Source: Rhodanobacter thiooxydans (GTDB lineage Bacteria > Pseudomonadota > Gammaproteobacteria > Xanthomonadales > Rhodanobacteraceae). Taken from it: a stretch of DNA of 64,000 nucleotides. Position numbers and translations under genes: made by a program. The notes under the pieces were generated by a model. It made no database searches. It was not told the DNA's origin and saw only the letters and a program-made list of their open reading frames with translations. The stretch spans positions 3,348,001 to 3,412,000 of the forward strand of contig NZ_CP088923.1 of assembly GCF_021545845.1 (NCBI RefSeq), in the 5' to 3' direction. Below, piece by piece: positions 1-8,769 of this stretch. Position 1 is the first letter of the stretch. Every line of letters starts with the position of its first letter.

Positions 1-378
1 TACGAAGCCCAAGGCGTCGTTCAACAGCCAAGTGTGTTCGCCCGTGTCGAGAAACAGTGCAAAGTTGCCGCGCAGCGAACCTTCTTCCAAACACCCCGTC
101 GCGCGAACTTCGTCGAGCAGCGAGGCCAACGCCTGCCGGCCGAAATGACCGCGAAACCACAGCGGACCGACACAGCAGGCCGTTCCCGATGGGGTTTGAA
201 CGAGGCAATCCTCGGCTTGCCGTTGATCGGGGTGCCCCCACGCGACAACGCTGCCTCCGTCCCATTCGACCTGCGCGGCACGGACAAACCGTTGCCGCTC
301 CAACGAGCGTGCCGCGCGGATTTGCCCGTTGGAATCGCCGCCAACAAGGAATACCGATAGCGCGTTCAGCATGGACAT
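1..378 (-). CDS. Asparagine synthetase/amidotransferase-like protein, N-terminal part (cut by window edge)
   Basis: Reading the minus strand from the ATG at 378 gives 126 codons open to position 1, starting MSMLNALSVFLVGGDSNG. The stretch near the edge, LRGNFALFLDTGEHTWLLNDALG, matches the 'L-x-G-x-FAF-x-x-D-x-x-x-x-x-L-x-x-D-x-x-G' pattern of the class II amidotransferase domain of asparagine synthetases. There is no Cys2 (the protein starts Met-Ser), so the glutaminase activity is probably absent, as in PqqL/lasso-type AsnB paralogues. It is the most distal gene of the exopolysaccharide locus visible here and could modify the glycan. A second ATG lies two codons downstream. The function rests on one partial domain. 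Confidence 0.5.
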   Translation of the reverse strand, partial: MSMLNALSVFLVGGDSNGQIRAARSLERQRFVRAAQVEWDGGSVVAWGHPDQRQAEDCLVQTPSGTACCVGPLWFRGHFGRQALASLLDEVRATGCLEEGSLRGNFALFLDTGEHTWLLNDALGFV

Positions 379-546
379 GCGTCTCTTGCCGACACACAAC
401 CGGAGGGAGACACATTCAGGCCCATGACCCCGCCGTCAATGAGTTACGACCGCCGTTCCTATCCAGTGCTGCGATCATGCACCTCCCCTCCGAGTCCATC
501 CATGTTCCGTTTCGAAACCCTTATCAATGACTGTTTCCCGGCGAGG

Positions 547-1434
547 TCATTTCGTCGGTATCTCTACCCCTGACACGATCTCTTCAACCTCCGATCCGGA
601 TCCAAACCGATGAACCACCTCAAAATGCCGACCATTCCCCCTGCGAAACAGGGTTCCGTGGCTGGCACGGTCTTCATGGGTGCGCACCACCAGCAGGCTG
701 CCGTCGGGTTTGTTCAGGTAGCAACCGATGTTCGCCACCATCGTCGAAAGGATCGCGGGAGGAAAATATCCACTGTTGAGCACATTAGCTGCGCGAACAA
801 AATCAAATTTCCCCTCGAATCCACTGTTGTACCTGCTTATATCATCGGTATGCAGGGTGATACCAGCCTTGGCCAGCGCTCGCGGGGTAACCAGCTTCAC
901 TTCGCAGATCCGGACATCGTGCGGATTACGCAATATTTGGTGGACGCGACGGGTGAATAAGGTATTGACGAACTTGCGCAAGATGAAAAGTCCGTTGTAA
1001 TAATCATCGCGCGTCACCCAGGGCTTCATGGTGACCAAGGGGAAATCGAACCGAAGCGGAAACCCGCCGGAATCGACCAACGCGTGGCACCCTGGAAACA
1101 CCTTTACCAAGAGGGCGTCGATCAGAATATCGGTGCCGACAACCTCGACCTCGCGCCCACCCCGACTCAGATCATCGTACAGCTCGACTGTGCTTATACC
1201 GGAAGAAACCCCGACGTCCAGAATTCTGAGCGCCGGTGGAGCACGGCGCAGGAGATACTCCTGGAGATACGGATTGATGTCGAAAAAGCGATCGTGAAAT
1301 GTAGTCTTGTAAGTCTTGTTTCTCGTCATCAGCGAGGTGAAAAAGTCCTCCTCCATGCGTGGAGTAAGGCGCTCCGATGGGGTTTCGAAAAAAGCCTTGG
1401 CTGATAGCATGGAGTCTGTATACCGCGATGACAT
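547..1434 (-). CDS. Class I SAM-dependent methyltransferase-like protein
   Basis: The 295-residue product has a recognisable SAM-binding motif I (ILDVGVSSGIS, about residue 75). An acidic post-I segment (VEVVGTD) follows, and later FDFVRAANVLN and LLVVRTHED segments correspond to the motif IV and VI strands. The arrangement recalls the CheR-type or small-molecule class I methyltransferase fold. The first ATG is at 1434, and an alternative Met lies eight codons in (MLSAKAFF). It is separated by 81 bp from the upstream phosphotransferase gene and lies in the lower-GC distal end of the exopolysaccharide locus, so O-methylation of the glycan or its lipid carrier is a reasonable inference. No substrate can be read from the sequence. 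Confidence 0.65.
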   Translation of the reverse strand: MSSRYTDSMLSAKAFFETPSERLTPRMEEDFFTSLMTRNKTYKTTFHDRFFDINPYLQEYLLRRAPPALRILDVGVSSGISTVELYDDLSRGGREVEVVGTDILIDALLVKVFPGCHALVDSGGFPLRFDFPLVTMKPWVTRDDYYNGLFILRKFVNTLFTRRVHQILRNPHDVRICEVKLVTPRALAKAGITLHTDDISRYNSGFEGKFDFVRAANVLNSGYFPPAILSTMVANIGCYLNKPDGSLLVVRTHEDRASHGTLFRRGNGRHFEVVHRFGSGSEVEEIVSGVEIPTK

Positions 1435-1515
1435 TTTATTGTGGTGGACTACCCTGATGACGCTTCGATTCTACTAACCCCGCCCGCGGTTCGGGCTGCT
1501 CATCACTTCGTCAGC

Positions 1516-2487
1516 TCAGCAGACTTCCTCGAGCCGCCTCGCAAGCTCACGCACCAACGGCCCAATCCGCCATCTCGCATAGTTCGCCGCCAGCCATCCC
1601 TTCTGGCGATAGGCACCCAGGTAGCACAGCGCGAAATACAACTGCGCCCAGTGCAGAGCCCGTGCGCCATCCTCGTACCCATAGCCGGCAAGGAACATCG
1701 ACTCGCGCTGCCGGTCATGGCGATTCGTCGGCAAACCTCCAAGCGTGCGGCCGAGAAGCCACAGATGGTTGAGGAATGGCGCAAGGTCATAGACTGCCGG
1801 TCCGGCACTTTGCCAATGGATGTCCAGCCCAATGTATCGGGTACCGTCATACAGCATGTTCTGCGGTTTGAAATCGCCATGCTGGCGCACGAAGCGGAAC
1901 CCGCTTGCCTCAATGCGCGAAGCTGTCTGTTCCAGACATCGGCACGCGGCCTGCGTTTCGCGATCACGACGCAGGACCGCACCGTAGGTGACCACCAGAT
2001 AGTCGAGCTTGTCCGCCACACCCAGCACGCTCGTCTGCACGTCCGGAGCGCCGCTCTCGTGCAGCCTGCGCAACCAGGCGCCCGCCGCACGGCATGCCGC
2101 CCGCGCACCGGGCTCGCCCAGGGATCGCAGGTGTTGGGCCAGATTGTCGCCGCCGAAATGGCGGGTGATCATGACCCCGCGCCCCCAGGCCTCCAGATAA
2201 CCCAGCGACACCAAGGTCCCAAAGTGCTCGTCCTGGGGAAACACGCGCTGGAGTGTGCACAGGGTTTCATACTCACGGCGTGCCTCCGCACGGGCATCGT
2301 TGCGCAAGTCATCCTCTCGACTCACCTTGGCCACGATCTGCTCCTGACAGCGCGCGCACCGCAGCCGCTGGATGCTCGAGTTTTGCCTCGGCAGCAGCCT
2401 CGTCAGCGCGATCCAGCTCCCCGACGCGCGGCACTGGATGCAGGTGAACCGCGCGTTGAGTACCCCAGCGACGTCCAGCCTGATCAC
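1516..2487 (-). CDS. Aminoglycoside-phosphotransferase-fold kinase with N-terminal zinc-ribbon-like motif
   Basis: The 323-residue protein has the APH/choline-kinase catalytic loop HGDFKPQNML (Asp base, Asn metal ligand). Downstream, GLDIHWQSAGPAVYDLAPFL supplies the metal-binding Asp that replaces DFG. N-terminal to the kinase fold are Cys16-x2-Cys19 and Cys44-x2-Cys47, a zinc-ribbon-like spacing unusual for APH proteins. The start is a GTG at 2487, 3 nt after the flippase stop, so the two genes are probably cotranslated. In polysaccharide loci such kinases phosphorylate sugars or lipid-linked glycans; antibiotic resistance is unlikely in this context. The substrate is unknown. Confidence 0.7.
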   Translation of the reverse strand: MIRLDVAGVLNARFTCIQCRASGSWIALTRLLPRQNSSIQRLRCARCQEQIVAKVSREDDLRNDARAEARREYETLCTLQRVFPQDEHFGTLVSLGYLEAWGRGVMITRHFGGDNLAQHLRSLGEPGARAACRAAGAWLRRLHESGAPDVQTSVLGVADKLDYLVVTYGAVLRRDRETQAACRCLEQTASRIEASGFRFVRQHGDFKPQNMLYDGTRYIGLDIHWQSAGPAVYDLAPFLNHLWLLGRTLGGLPTNRHDRQRESMFLAGYGYEDGARALHWAQLYFALCYLGAYRQKGWLAANYARWRIGPLVRELARRLEEVC

Positions 2488-2490
2488 GGC

Positions 2491-3972
2491 CTAGCCACGC
2501 ACCAGGTGGTAACGCGAGTAAACACGGGAAACGACACGCTTGAGCTCGTCCAGCAAGGGGTGGCGTGCGACCGCGAGGCCCAGCAACCACCCCGCACCAC
2601 CGCCGACGAGAGCCAATGCAAACGCCAAAAGCATGTGTCGCGCCATCAGCTCGGGCCAAAGGACCAACGCTGCCGGTACGGCGCAGGCACCCAGCGTGAC
2701 CACGGCGCTCGGAACCAGCGCCCTGGCGCACTTGCGAACTGCCAGCGCGTCGTAATTCCGCATTTTCCGGTAATACAGCACGGTAGCAATGATATAAACA
2801 AGAACCTGTGCGGCGGCGACCGCCGTGACGCCATAAAAGGCTGCGCCGACGGTAATGCCGATTCTGGCGGTTTGATATTGAACCTCCACGCGGGTCACGG
2901 CCCTTACCCGTCCCAGCGCAACCAGGAACAGGTTGCACTGGAACATCAGTGTTCCGATAAATGCGGCGAGACACAACCAACGCATCAGCGGAACTGCCGC
3001 ATCCCATTGATCGCCGAACAGAATGTTGATGATCGGATAGGCCAGAATGACACCACATGCAAAAAACGGCCAACTGATCCCAGTCGTGTAAACCAGCGCC
3101 CTCAGGAACAACTCCGGAGCCGTGGCGTGCTCCCGGTGCTCGCGTGCGAACGCGGGAAAGGCAACCGCTCCGATCGCACCAAGAACGTTGGTGCGGTACA
3201 TGTTGACCACGCCATATCCGCGCGAAAACAGCCCGACGTCCGTCATGCCCGACATCTTGCCGATCACGAGGCTGGCGGATTGTTCTCCCAGTTGGCTGGC
3301 GACGTCGGAAATGGTGCGATTGGAGCCAAAGTGCAGAACACGTTTCCAATGCACGAAACTCAGTCCCTTCACGCGGTACTGCCAACCCCAGAGCGTGCAA
3401 CCGACGATAAGCGCCGAGATGCCGGCCACCGATGCCCACGCGATGCTCATGTACGTGAATCCGGCGTACGCAAGCGCAACTGCGGTACAGCTACGGATGA
3501 TGGATTCGCTGATGCGAATCTTGGCCAGCTTCCCGTACTCCAGTTCGCGGTTCAGCAACGCCATCGCCGTGGTGCCAAACGGGAGCAGAAAAAAAACGAA
3601 CCCGAGCACCTTCAGCACCCGCGTCACGCCAGGATCCCCGTAGAACGCCCCGATCACGCCGCTGGCCGCGATGATGATGCCGCCGAGGACCCATGCGATC
3701 ATGAGGTTGATCGTGAACACCGTGCGCACCAGCGCCTCATCGAGAACTGGTTCCTGGACCACGAATTCGCTGACCCCGAAGTCGCGCAGCATATTGATCA
3801 GGGCCACGACTCCCGCCGCGACCGAAAACACGCCGACCTCCGCCGGGGTCAGCAATCGGCTTATGATCACGACTGAGCCAAAACTAAAAACGAGTCCGAC
3901 GAGCCTCTGCACGAAAGACAACGACAAGGCCTGCCGTACACTGGTTCTCTGTTTTTGCTCGTTATCGGGCAC
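2491..3972 (-). CDS. Wzx-type polysaccharide flippase (MOP superfamily)
   Basis: The 493-residue integral membrane protein has about 12-14 hydrophobic helices. Its N-terminus, SLSFVQRLVGLVFSFGSVVIISRLLTPAEVGVFSVAAGVV, is typical of Wzx/WzxC/TuaB flippases. It should move undecaprenyl-diphosphate-linked repeat units from the cytoplasmic to the periplasmic face. GTG at 3972 is the furthest upstream start that keeps this N-terminus; the ribosome-binding site is weak. It is followed after 3 nt by the APH-like kinase. No Wzy-type polymerase is obvious nearby other than the O-ligase-like protein at 6326-7651, which may take that role. Confidence 0.88.
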   Translation of the reverse strand: MPDNEQKQRTSVRQALSLSFVQRLVGLVFSFGSVVIISRLLTPAEVGVFSVAAGVVALINMLRDFGVSEFVVQEPVLDEALVRTVFTINLMIAWVLGGIIIAASGVIGAFYGDPGVTRVLKVLGFVFFLLPFGTTAMALLNRELEYGKLAKIRISESIIRSCTAVALAYAGFTYMSIAWASVAGISALIVGCTLWGWQYRVKGLSFVHWKRVLHFGSNRTISDVASQLGEQSASLVIGKMSGMTDVGLFSRGYGVVNMYRTNVLGAIGAVAFPAFAREHREHATAPELFLRALVYTTGISWPFFACGVILAYPIINILFGDQWDAAVPLMRWLCLAAFIGTLMFQCNLFLVALGRVRAVTRVEVQYQTARIGITVGAAFYGVTAVAAAQVLVYIIATVLYYRKMRNYDALAVRKCARALVPSAVVTLGACAVPAALVLWPELMARHMLLAFALALVGGGAGWLLGLAVARHPLLDELKRVVSRVYSRYHLVRG

Positions 3973-4319
3973 GGCGTATCGACCTTACTGACCAGCAACG
4001 AAACCCTGCGGCGAAAACATCCTCGCCTTCCGGGCCGGACGGACGGCCGCGCAAGACTACGGTCGGAGGTTGCCTGGCGGGAACAAGCCTGGGAGTCCGT
4101 ACCATGATCAGTCCTGATTATTCCAGGGCTTCGGTCGCCCCGATTCAATTGTTCGTCCTTCCAGGATCGCCCACACAGGCGGGAACCCAGCTTCTTTAGT
4201 CATGAAAATCACGCGTTCCTGGCCGTCTTGCGAACCAATATCGTATTTCCGAGGTTCCCAAATCGATTGATGATTCGTGTTACACATGTCGCCCGTTGAC
4301 TACCCAAAGTTGGAAGGCA
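3973..4319. other. Non-coding spacer before the flippase gene
   Basis: This 347-bp gap separates the flippase gene from the methyltransferase. It is more AT-rich than the operon upstream. I see no convincing coding potential, RNA gene or intrinsic terminator. It is the only sizeable break in the distal part of the exopolysaccharide locus, so it may carry a separate promoter for the flippase and the genes beyond it, but no clear -35/-10 pair could be picked out. Confidence 0.4.
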
Positions 4320-4964
4320 TCAGACCTTTTCTGCAACGATATACACGGCCTCGCTGACCAACGGAAGCAGGCGCTGACGCCCCACCTCACGCAGGCCGGA
4401 CTTTTCCAACAGTAGCCTGATATCCCGGTTGCTTATCGGATAATTTGCGGGTGGCTGATGTCCCATCAGCCGTTTCAAGCGCCGCCGAAACCTTTGATAG
4501 CCCGAATCGAGGCTCTGGTTGATGACGACGATTGAACTACTCAAGCTGGCGACCGCAGTCAGGAACTCAATCTGTCCGTCGAGCGGAAAGTGCATCAATA
4601 CGCGCGCGCACAAAGCACCGTCACAGATTGGGCCGCTCGGCGGGTCTTTCTTCATGTCCGCCACCTCGCAGGTGAAGGTCCCCGCGTACGAAACCAGGCG
4701 TTGTCGCGCCACACTCAGCATGGCTTCGGAAATGTCGAAGCCGTGGACACTGTATCCAGCCTCCAGCAGCGCCTCAGCAAGACGCCCGGTCCCGCATGGC
4801 GCGTCGGCGATCGTGCTGCCTTTGGATAGCCGGGAAAAACACCTGGCGACGGTCCGTTTTTCGAGGAAGTTGAATACCCGCCCTGGAATACTCGAGAACC
4901 GGCTTGCGTCGTAGTCGACGGCTACCGTTCGGCTCTTGTAATGCTCGTCAGGGTTCCAGTTCAT
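4320..4964 (-). CDS. Class I SAM-dependent methyltransferase
   Basis: The 214-residue protein has the canonical motif I IADAPCGTGRLAEALLEAG (about residues 51-69), then VHGFDISEAML (post-I acidic residue) and VADMKKDPPSGPICDGALCARVLMHF (motifs II/III). This is the Methyltransf_11/25 architecture. The start ATG at 4964 has a GGAG sequence a few bases upstream. It lies 108 bp downstream of the glycosyltransferase gene, in the tailoring end of the exopolysaccharide locus. Likely role: O-methylation of a sugar or a chain terminus; the substrate is not determinable. Confidence 0.8.
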   Translation of the reverse strand: MNWNPDEHYKSRTVAVDYDASRFSSIPGRVFNFLEKRTVARCFSRLSKGSTIADAPCGTGRLAEALLEAGYSVHGFDISEAMLSVARQRLVSYAGTFTCEVADMKKDPPSGPICDGALCARVLMHFPLDGQIEFLTAVASLSSSIVVINQSLDSGYQRFRRRLKRLMGHQPPANYPISNRDIRLLLEKSGLREVGRQRLLPLVSEAVYIVAEKV

Positions 4965-5072
4965 TCACTGCTCCTTGATGCGGCTGTGGAATGGTGCCGG
5001 GTCCGACGCCCGCGAGGGGCCGCGATATGTTCGCGAGCGGGCCCGCAAACACCATCCGGATCCGGAAGACGT

Positions 5073-6326
5073 TCAAGTGCAAACCTGTTCAAGCAAGGAG
5101 GCCAGTTGTGCCGCCCCGGCGCGCCTCGAATACTGGGCGACCACGGCAGGCCGCTGGGACGGGGCGGTCCCCTTGGTCAACGCGTACAGGAATCGGCGCA
5201 GACCCGTCGCAATAGCGTCGACGTCATCGGCCGCGACGAATTCCGCCCCACCGGACTCTCGCAACAGGGCGGCGGTGTCGCCGTTTGGTCCGACCAGCGC
5301 GAAGATCGGCCGCCCGATCCGCAGGTACTCGTATACCTTGGCCGGAATTTGCAGGTCGAACTTGCTGCCCTGGAACAGCAGCAATCCATCGGCCGCGACC
5401 TGCTCGGACAGTGCTTCGCGGTTGCCGACAGGTGGCGCCAAAGTCACCATCTCTCCCAGCCCCAAACGCTGAACCTCCCGAGTGTAGGTTGCCTCAGAGC
5501 CACTCGCCCGCAGGACGACCTTGACCATCCCTGCAGTTACGCCACCCGAGTCCCTGAGACGCGCGAGTGCAGCAAAGAACGGCAGGGGGCTGCGACCTTC
5601 CGGATACAACAGACCGCTGTGCAGCAGCACCAACGGTCGCCCGGCCTGTGGCGGAGGGCGCCTGAGGTCGACGAATGCCTCGTCGTCGTATCCATTGGTG
5701 ATGACCGCCAAACGACCGGCACGCCAAGCCTCGGGGTAGCGCTCGGCACACCACTGCATTGCTCCCGGGGTCGTGAACACCGAACGCGCCGCGTGCGACA
5801 GGACACGACGCTCCCATCGAGCTTGCGACCTTATCGCCATCGGGTTCTTGCCCGCCGTTGAACTCGCAACCGGATCGCGAAAATCCGCGATCCACGGGAT
5901 GTTCGTCAAACGATGCAGGGTGTAGGCGACGCAATGGGAGGTCATGATGGGAAACGTCGACCATATCGCTTGCGCATGGTGGCGCCTGATCAGACGCAGT
6001 CCGTTCCAGACAGCGGCGGGCCACCAACTCGACCACCTGTCGGGTAACGCGAAAATGGTCGGATACCTGCCCATGACTGCCATGTGGCGCTTGGCGTCCA
6101 GCGCAAAGGCACGGCATACATTGCAATCTTTGGGTATGGATCGAACGCTGGCGGGATCGGTCAATTCGTACGCGCCCGGAGTGGCGGAAAGGACCACCGG
6201 GTCCCAGCCATGCTCGGGCAGGTATTTCGTAAACGCCAAGAGCCGCAGGTGACCGCTGCTCAGTGCAGACGGCGGAAAATGGAAGCCGGTCATCACTACA
6301 CATTTGCCCACCACACACCTCTTCAT
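5073..6326 (-). CDS. Glycosyltransferase family 4 protein
   Basis: This is a 417-residue GT-B glycosyltransferase. The N-terminus MKRCVVGKCVVMTGFHFPPSALSSGHLRLLAFTKYLPEHGWDP matches GT4 'FPP...SG..R...F.K.L...GW' starts. A DFRDP element (IPWIADFRDP) lies mid-protein, and near the C-terminus KVYEYLRIGRPIFALV carries the nucleotide-sugar-binding Glu. The start at 6326 was chosen over upstream in-frame codons because ATG overlaps the stop of the O-ligase gene as TGATG. It probably adds one of the later sugars of the exopolysaccharide repeat. The sugar donor is unknown. Confidence 0.85.
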   Translation of the reverse strand: MKRCVVGKCVVMTGFHFPPSALSSGHLRLLAFTKYLPEHGWDPVVLSATPGAYELTDPASVRSIPKDCNVCRAFALDAKRHMAVMGRYPTIFALPDRWSSWWPAAVWNGLRLIRRHHAQAIWSTFPIMTSHCVAYTLHRLTNIPWIADFRDPVASSTAGKNPMAIRSQARWERRVLSHAARSVFTTPGAMQWCAERYPEAWRAGRLAVITNGYDDEAFVDLRRPPPQAGRPLVLLHSGLLYPEGRSPLPFFAALARLRDSGGVTAGMVKVVLRASGSEATYTREVQRLGLGEMVTLAPPVGNREALSEQVAADGLLLFQGSKFDLQIPAKVYEYLRIGRPIFALVGPNGDTAALLRESGGAEFVAADDVDAIATGLRRFLYALTKGTAPSQRPAVVAQYSRRAGAAQLASLLEQVCT

Positions 6327-7651
6327 CAAGGCTTCCCGAATGAATGCCCGGCCTGCCCGCGTCCCAGCAGGTGCGGTTGCGTTGCAGCGGCCCCTGCTGA
6401 CCCCGCATATGCGGCGACTCTTTCCGGCAATAGACCCTTCAGCAACGCACACATCGCCATCAGCTGATAACTGAGGTCGAAGTAGCTCGAGGTGGTGGCC
6501 AGACCTGCAACCATGAATGCAAGCAGGCTTATCTGGAGCATTGAAGAAAGGTCGAACGCCCATTTTTCGTTTGGTAAATGTCGGCTTTTGTTGCGAACGT
6601 ATGCACAGCTTCGCCAACTGGCCACCAGCAACCCAATAAAGATCGCAAGCCCCGGAAAGCCCTGTTCGCCAAGCACTCGAAAATAAATACTGTGCACTGC
6701 CCGTTGGACAGCATCCTCGGGTGCGTAGCGGTTCCACAGGGCCTCGCTTTCATAGACTTTGAAGCCGCCCCCGGTCAACGGGCGATGCAGCGCAACATTG
6801 GCTGCAAACTCCCAAGACTGGATGCGGGACTGCATCGTATTCACATCCTCCGCGTGATGGATCGTATCCATGCGCGCACTCCACTCGGGAGGCATGAAAT
6901 GATAAGCAGTGAGCCCAATCGCCATGAGTGCGATCGCGAGCGTCAACCGTTTCCGGCTTTTCAGGAGCAGGGCCGCGCTTACCACTGCGAGCGCAATGAA
7001 CCCGCCACGCGAGTAGGTACCAAGTATCGCGACGCCGGTAAGGAACATCGCCAGCCCCAGTCCCACCTTCACCATTTTTCTTGAAGACTGAAGCTGCAGG
7101 TAGCGCATCAGTGGCAGAACCATGCACAGCGCCTGGGCCAGGTCGTTGTTGTCCCCGATGAAGCTTCCGGCTGGGCCGAACACGCGATTGCCGCCGCCGC
7201 TGGTGATCGTGAACAAGCCTCCTTTGAGGCCGTAATACCCCAGCGAAATCACAATCACCCATATCAACCAATGCATGCGCTCGCGGCTATTGATCAGCAT
7301 CAGGGTCACAAACACCATCACCATGATCTTGGCGAAGGTCTGCCAACTGACCCAGGCCGCATCCGGCAGGACCGCAAAGAAGGTGGTCAATCCAGTCCAC
7401 AGCAGAAACATCATCAGCAACACGCTGACCGTCGACCTGGGGATTCGCTTGTTCTCCTTGCCAACCCCCAAACTCAGAAGCGTGACGGCGGCCACCAGCA
7501 TCACCCATGGAAAACTGTACGCAAAGCCGAAGGTCAGCCGATGCGGGTTCATGTAGCCGAGCCACGACCACACCAGCAAACCGATATACGGGCGAATTGC
7601 GGCCAGGGGGATCAGCCCGAGCATGATCAACGCGAAGGCGATATCGCGCAT
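6326..7651 (-). CDS. O-ligase/polymerase, exosortase-A system-associated (Wzy/WaaL fold)
   Basis: This 441-residue polytopic membrane protein starts MRDIAFALIMLGLIPLAAIRPYIGLLVWSWLGYMNPHRLTFGFAYSFPW. That is the characteristic opening of the putative 'O-glycosylation ligase, exosortase A system-associated' family (TIGR03097). The periplasmic loop region GGGNRVFGPAGSFIGDNNDLAQALCMVLPL is also family-typical. It most likely polymerises or ligates the lipid-linked repeat on the periplasmic side. It starts 2 nt after the stop of the alpha/alpha-barrel gene and its stop overlaps the next glycosyltransferase start, so it is part of the long operon. Confidence 0.85.
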   Translation of the reverse strand: MRDIAFALIMLGLIPLAAIRPYIGLLVWSWLGYMNPHRLTFGFAYSFPWVMLVAAVTLLSLGVGKENKRIPRSTVSVLLMMFLLWTGLTTFFAVLPDAAWVSWQTFAKIMVMVFVTLMLINSRERMHWLIWVIVISLGYYGLKGGLFTITSGGGNRVFGPAGSFIGDNNDLAQALCMVLPLMRYLQLQSSRKMVKVGLGLAMFLTGVAILGTYSRGGFIALAVVSAALLLKSRKRLTLAIALMAIGLTAYHFMPPEWSARMDTIHHAEDVNTMQSRIQSWEFAANVALHRPLTGGGFKVYESEALWNRYAPEDAVQRAVHSIYFRVLGEQGFPGLAIFIGLLVASWRSCAYVRNKSRHLPNEKWAFDLSSMLQISLLAFMVAGLATTSSYFDLSYQLMAMCALLKGLLPERVAAYAGSAGAAATQPHLLGRGQAGHSFGKP

Positions 7652-7653
7652 GG

Positions 7654-8769
7654 CTAGCCCACTTCCAATTGCAGCATCAGCGCGTCCATGCAGAACTTGG
7701 CCGCCCAGTTCGGATACCGATTCCTCATGTAGCCGCCTGAGCGCGGATGCGAACCGGGCAGCGCGCCGCGAACGCCACCGTCAACTGCGGCCAGGTTCTG
7801 GATCGACAAATTGAACCGGTCGGCGTCCTCGGCCGCCGGCAGCCAGGATCGCTCGCCGGTTTCTCTGGCAAGGCGCTGCCAGATGATCGCCATCTGCGCG
7901 TTGCCGGTCACGCAGGTCCAGCGGCTCGCCGGCCGCCAGGCGGAATCCAGCCGGCCAGGCAAGGCGCCATCGCGGCGCTGGGTTTGCGCAACCGCTCGCG
8001 CCACGCGCGCCGCGGCATCCACGAAGGCGTCGTTGCCGGCGACCAAGCCGACTTCCAGCATGCCGCGGGTCGCATAGGCGATGGTATGCGTCAGCGGACG
8101 ATCGTTGTCCTCCAGATCGTTGTTCTGCAGCCACCCGTTGGGCTGCATCTGCGCAAGCGCCCACTGCACGTTGCGCACCGCCGCATCCAGATAACGCGGC
8201 TCCTGCAAGACCTGGCTGGCCTTGGCCAGCGCAAACGCCACGCGCGTGTTGTAGGTATTCACGGCATGCACGGCGAACGGCGACGCAAAACGCCGCCACG
8301 CACCATCCGGGTCCTGGGCAGCCACCAGCCAGTCCGCCGCGCGCAGCGCCGAATCACGGAAACGCGCGTCCCGCGTCTGCTGCCACGCGGACAGCCAGCC
8401 GAACAACACCTGCCCGGTGTTGAAGATGGTCGGCACCACCGTAGTTGAATCCAGCGTACCGGCACGCACGCCCCCTTCAGGGAGCTGGATGGCGGTTTCC
8501 CACTCGGCCATGCGGATGGCGCGCTCCTGATAATCGCCTTGGCCGGAAAACTGCGCGTAGCGCAGGAAGGTCGGAATGATGTACCCGGTGGTTTCCGGAT
8601 AGGCGCCAGTCCATTGCCGCTTCGTTGCGTCGTAATAGGCGCTGACACCGCCGCAGCCGGTGGCGTCCTGGGCGCGCGCCAGCCATTCGGCGGCAGCCTG
8701 CAGTCCATGGCGCACATCCACTGCCGGACGTACCCGGCCCCCGGACAGAAGTCGGATGACCGCGTTCAT
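7654..8769 (-). CDS. Predicted alpha/alpha-barrel (six-hairpin-like) protein of the exopolysaccharide operon
   Basis: The 371-residue protein has no signal peptide. It is made of repeated hairpin helices with aromatic/Gly signatures (GLQAAAEWLARAQ, GYIIPTFLRYAQ, NTGQVLFGWLSAW, AADWLVAAQDPDGAW, TRGMLEVGLVAG). The pattern fits alpha/alpha toroids such as six-hairpin glycosidases, uronyl hydrolases or terpene-cyclase-like repeats. The catalytic family cannot be assigned. Its ATG at 8769 overlaps the ATP-grasp stop (ATGA), which argues for coordinated function with that ligase. It may cleave, epimerise or bind the glycan, but this is inference only. Confidence 0.6.
   Translation of the reverse strand: MNAVIRLLSGGRVRPAVDVRHGLQAAAEWLARAQDATGCGGVSAYYDATKRQWTGAYPETTGYIIPTFLRYAQFSGQGDYQERAIRMAEWETAIQLPEGGVRAGTLDSTTVVPTIFNTGQVLFGWLSAWQQTRDARFRDSALRAADWLVAAQDPDGAWRRFASPFAVHAVNTYNTRVAFALAKASQVLQEPRYLDAAVRNVQWALAQMQPNGWLQNNDLEDNDRPLTHTIAYATRGMLEVGLVAGNDAFVDAAARVARAVAQTQRRDGALPGRLDSAWRPASRWTCVTGNAQMAIIWQRLARETGERSWLPAAEDADRFNLSIQNLAAVDGGVRGALPGSHPRSGGYMRNRYPNWAAKFCMDALMLQLEVG

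Noticed and set aside
1516..2487. Aminoglycoside-resistance gene
   Set aside because: The APH fold is shared by many metabolic kinases. The operon context with flippase, glycosyltransferase and methyltransferase genes points to glycan modification.
1441..3876. An 811-codon plus-strand open frame antisense to the phosphotransferase and flippase genes
   Set aside because: Its product is a low-complexity Arg/Gln/His-rich sequence with no domain. The minus strand has recognisable protein families across the same bases.
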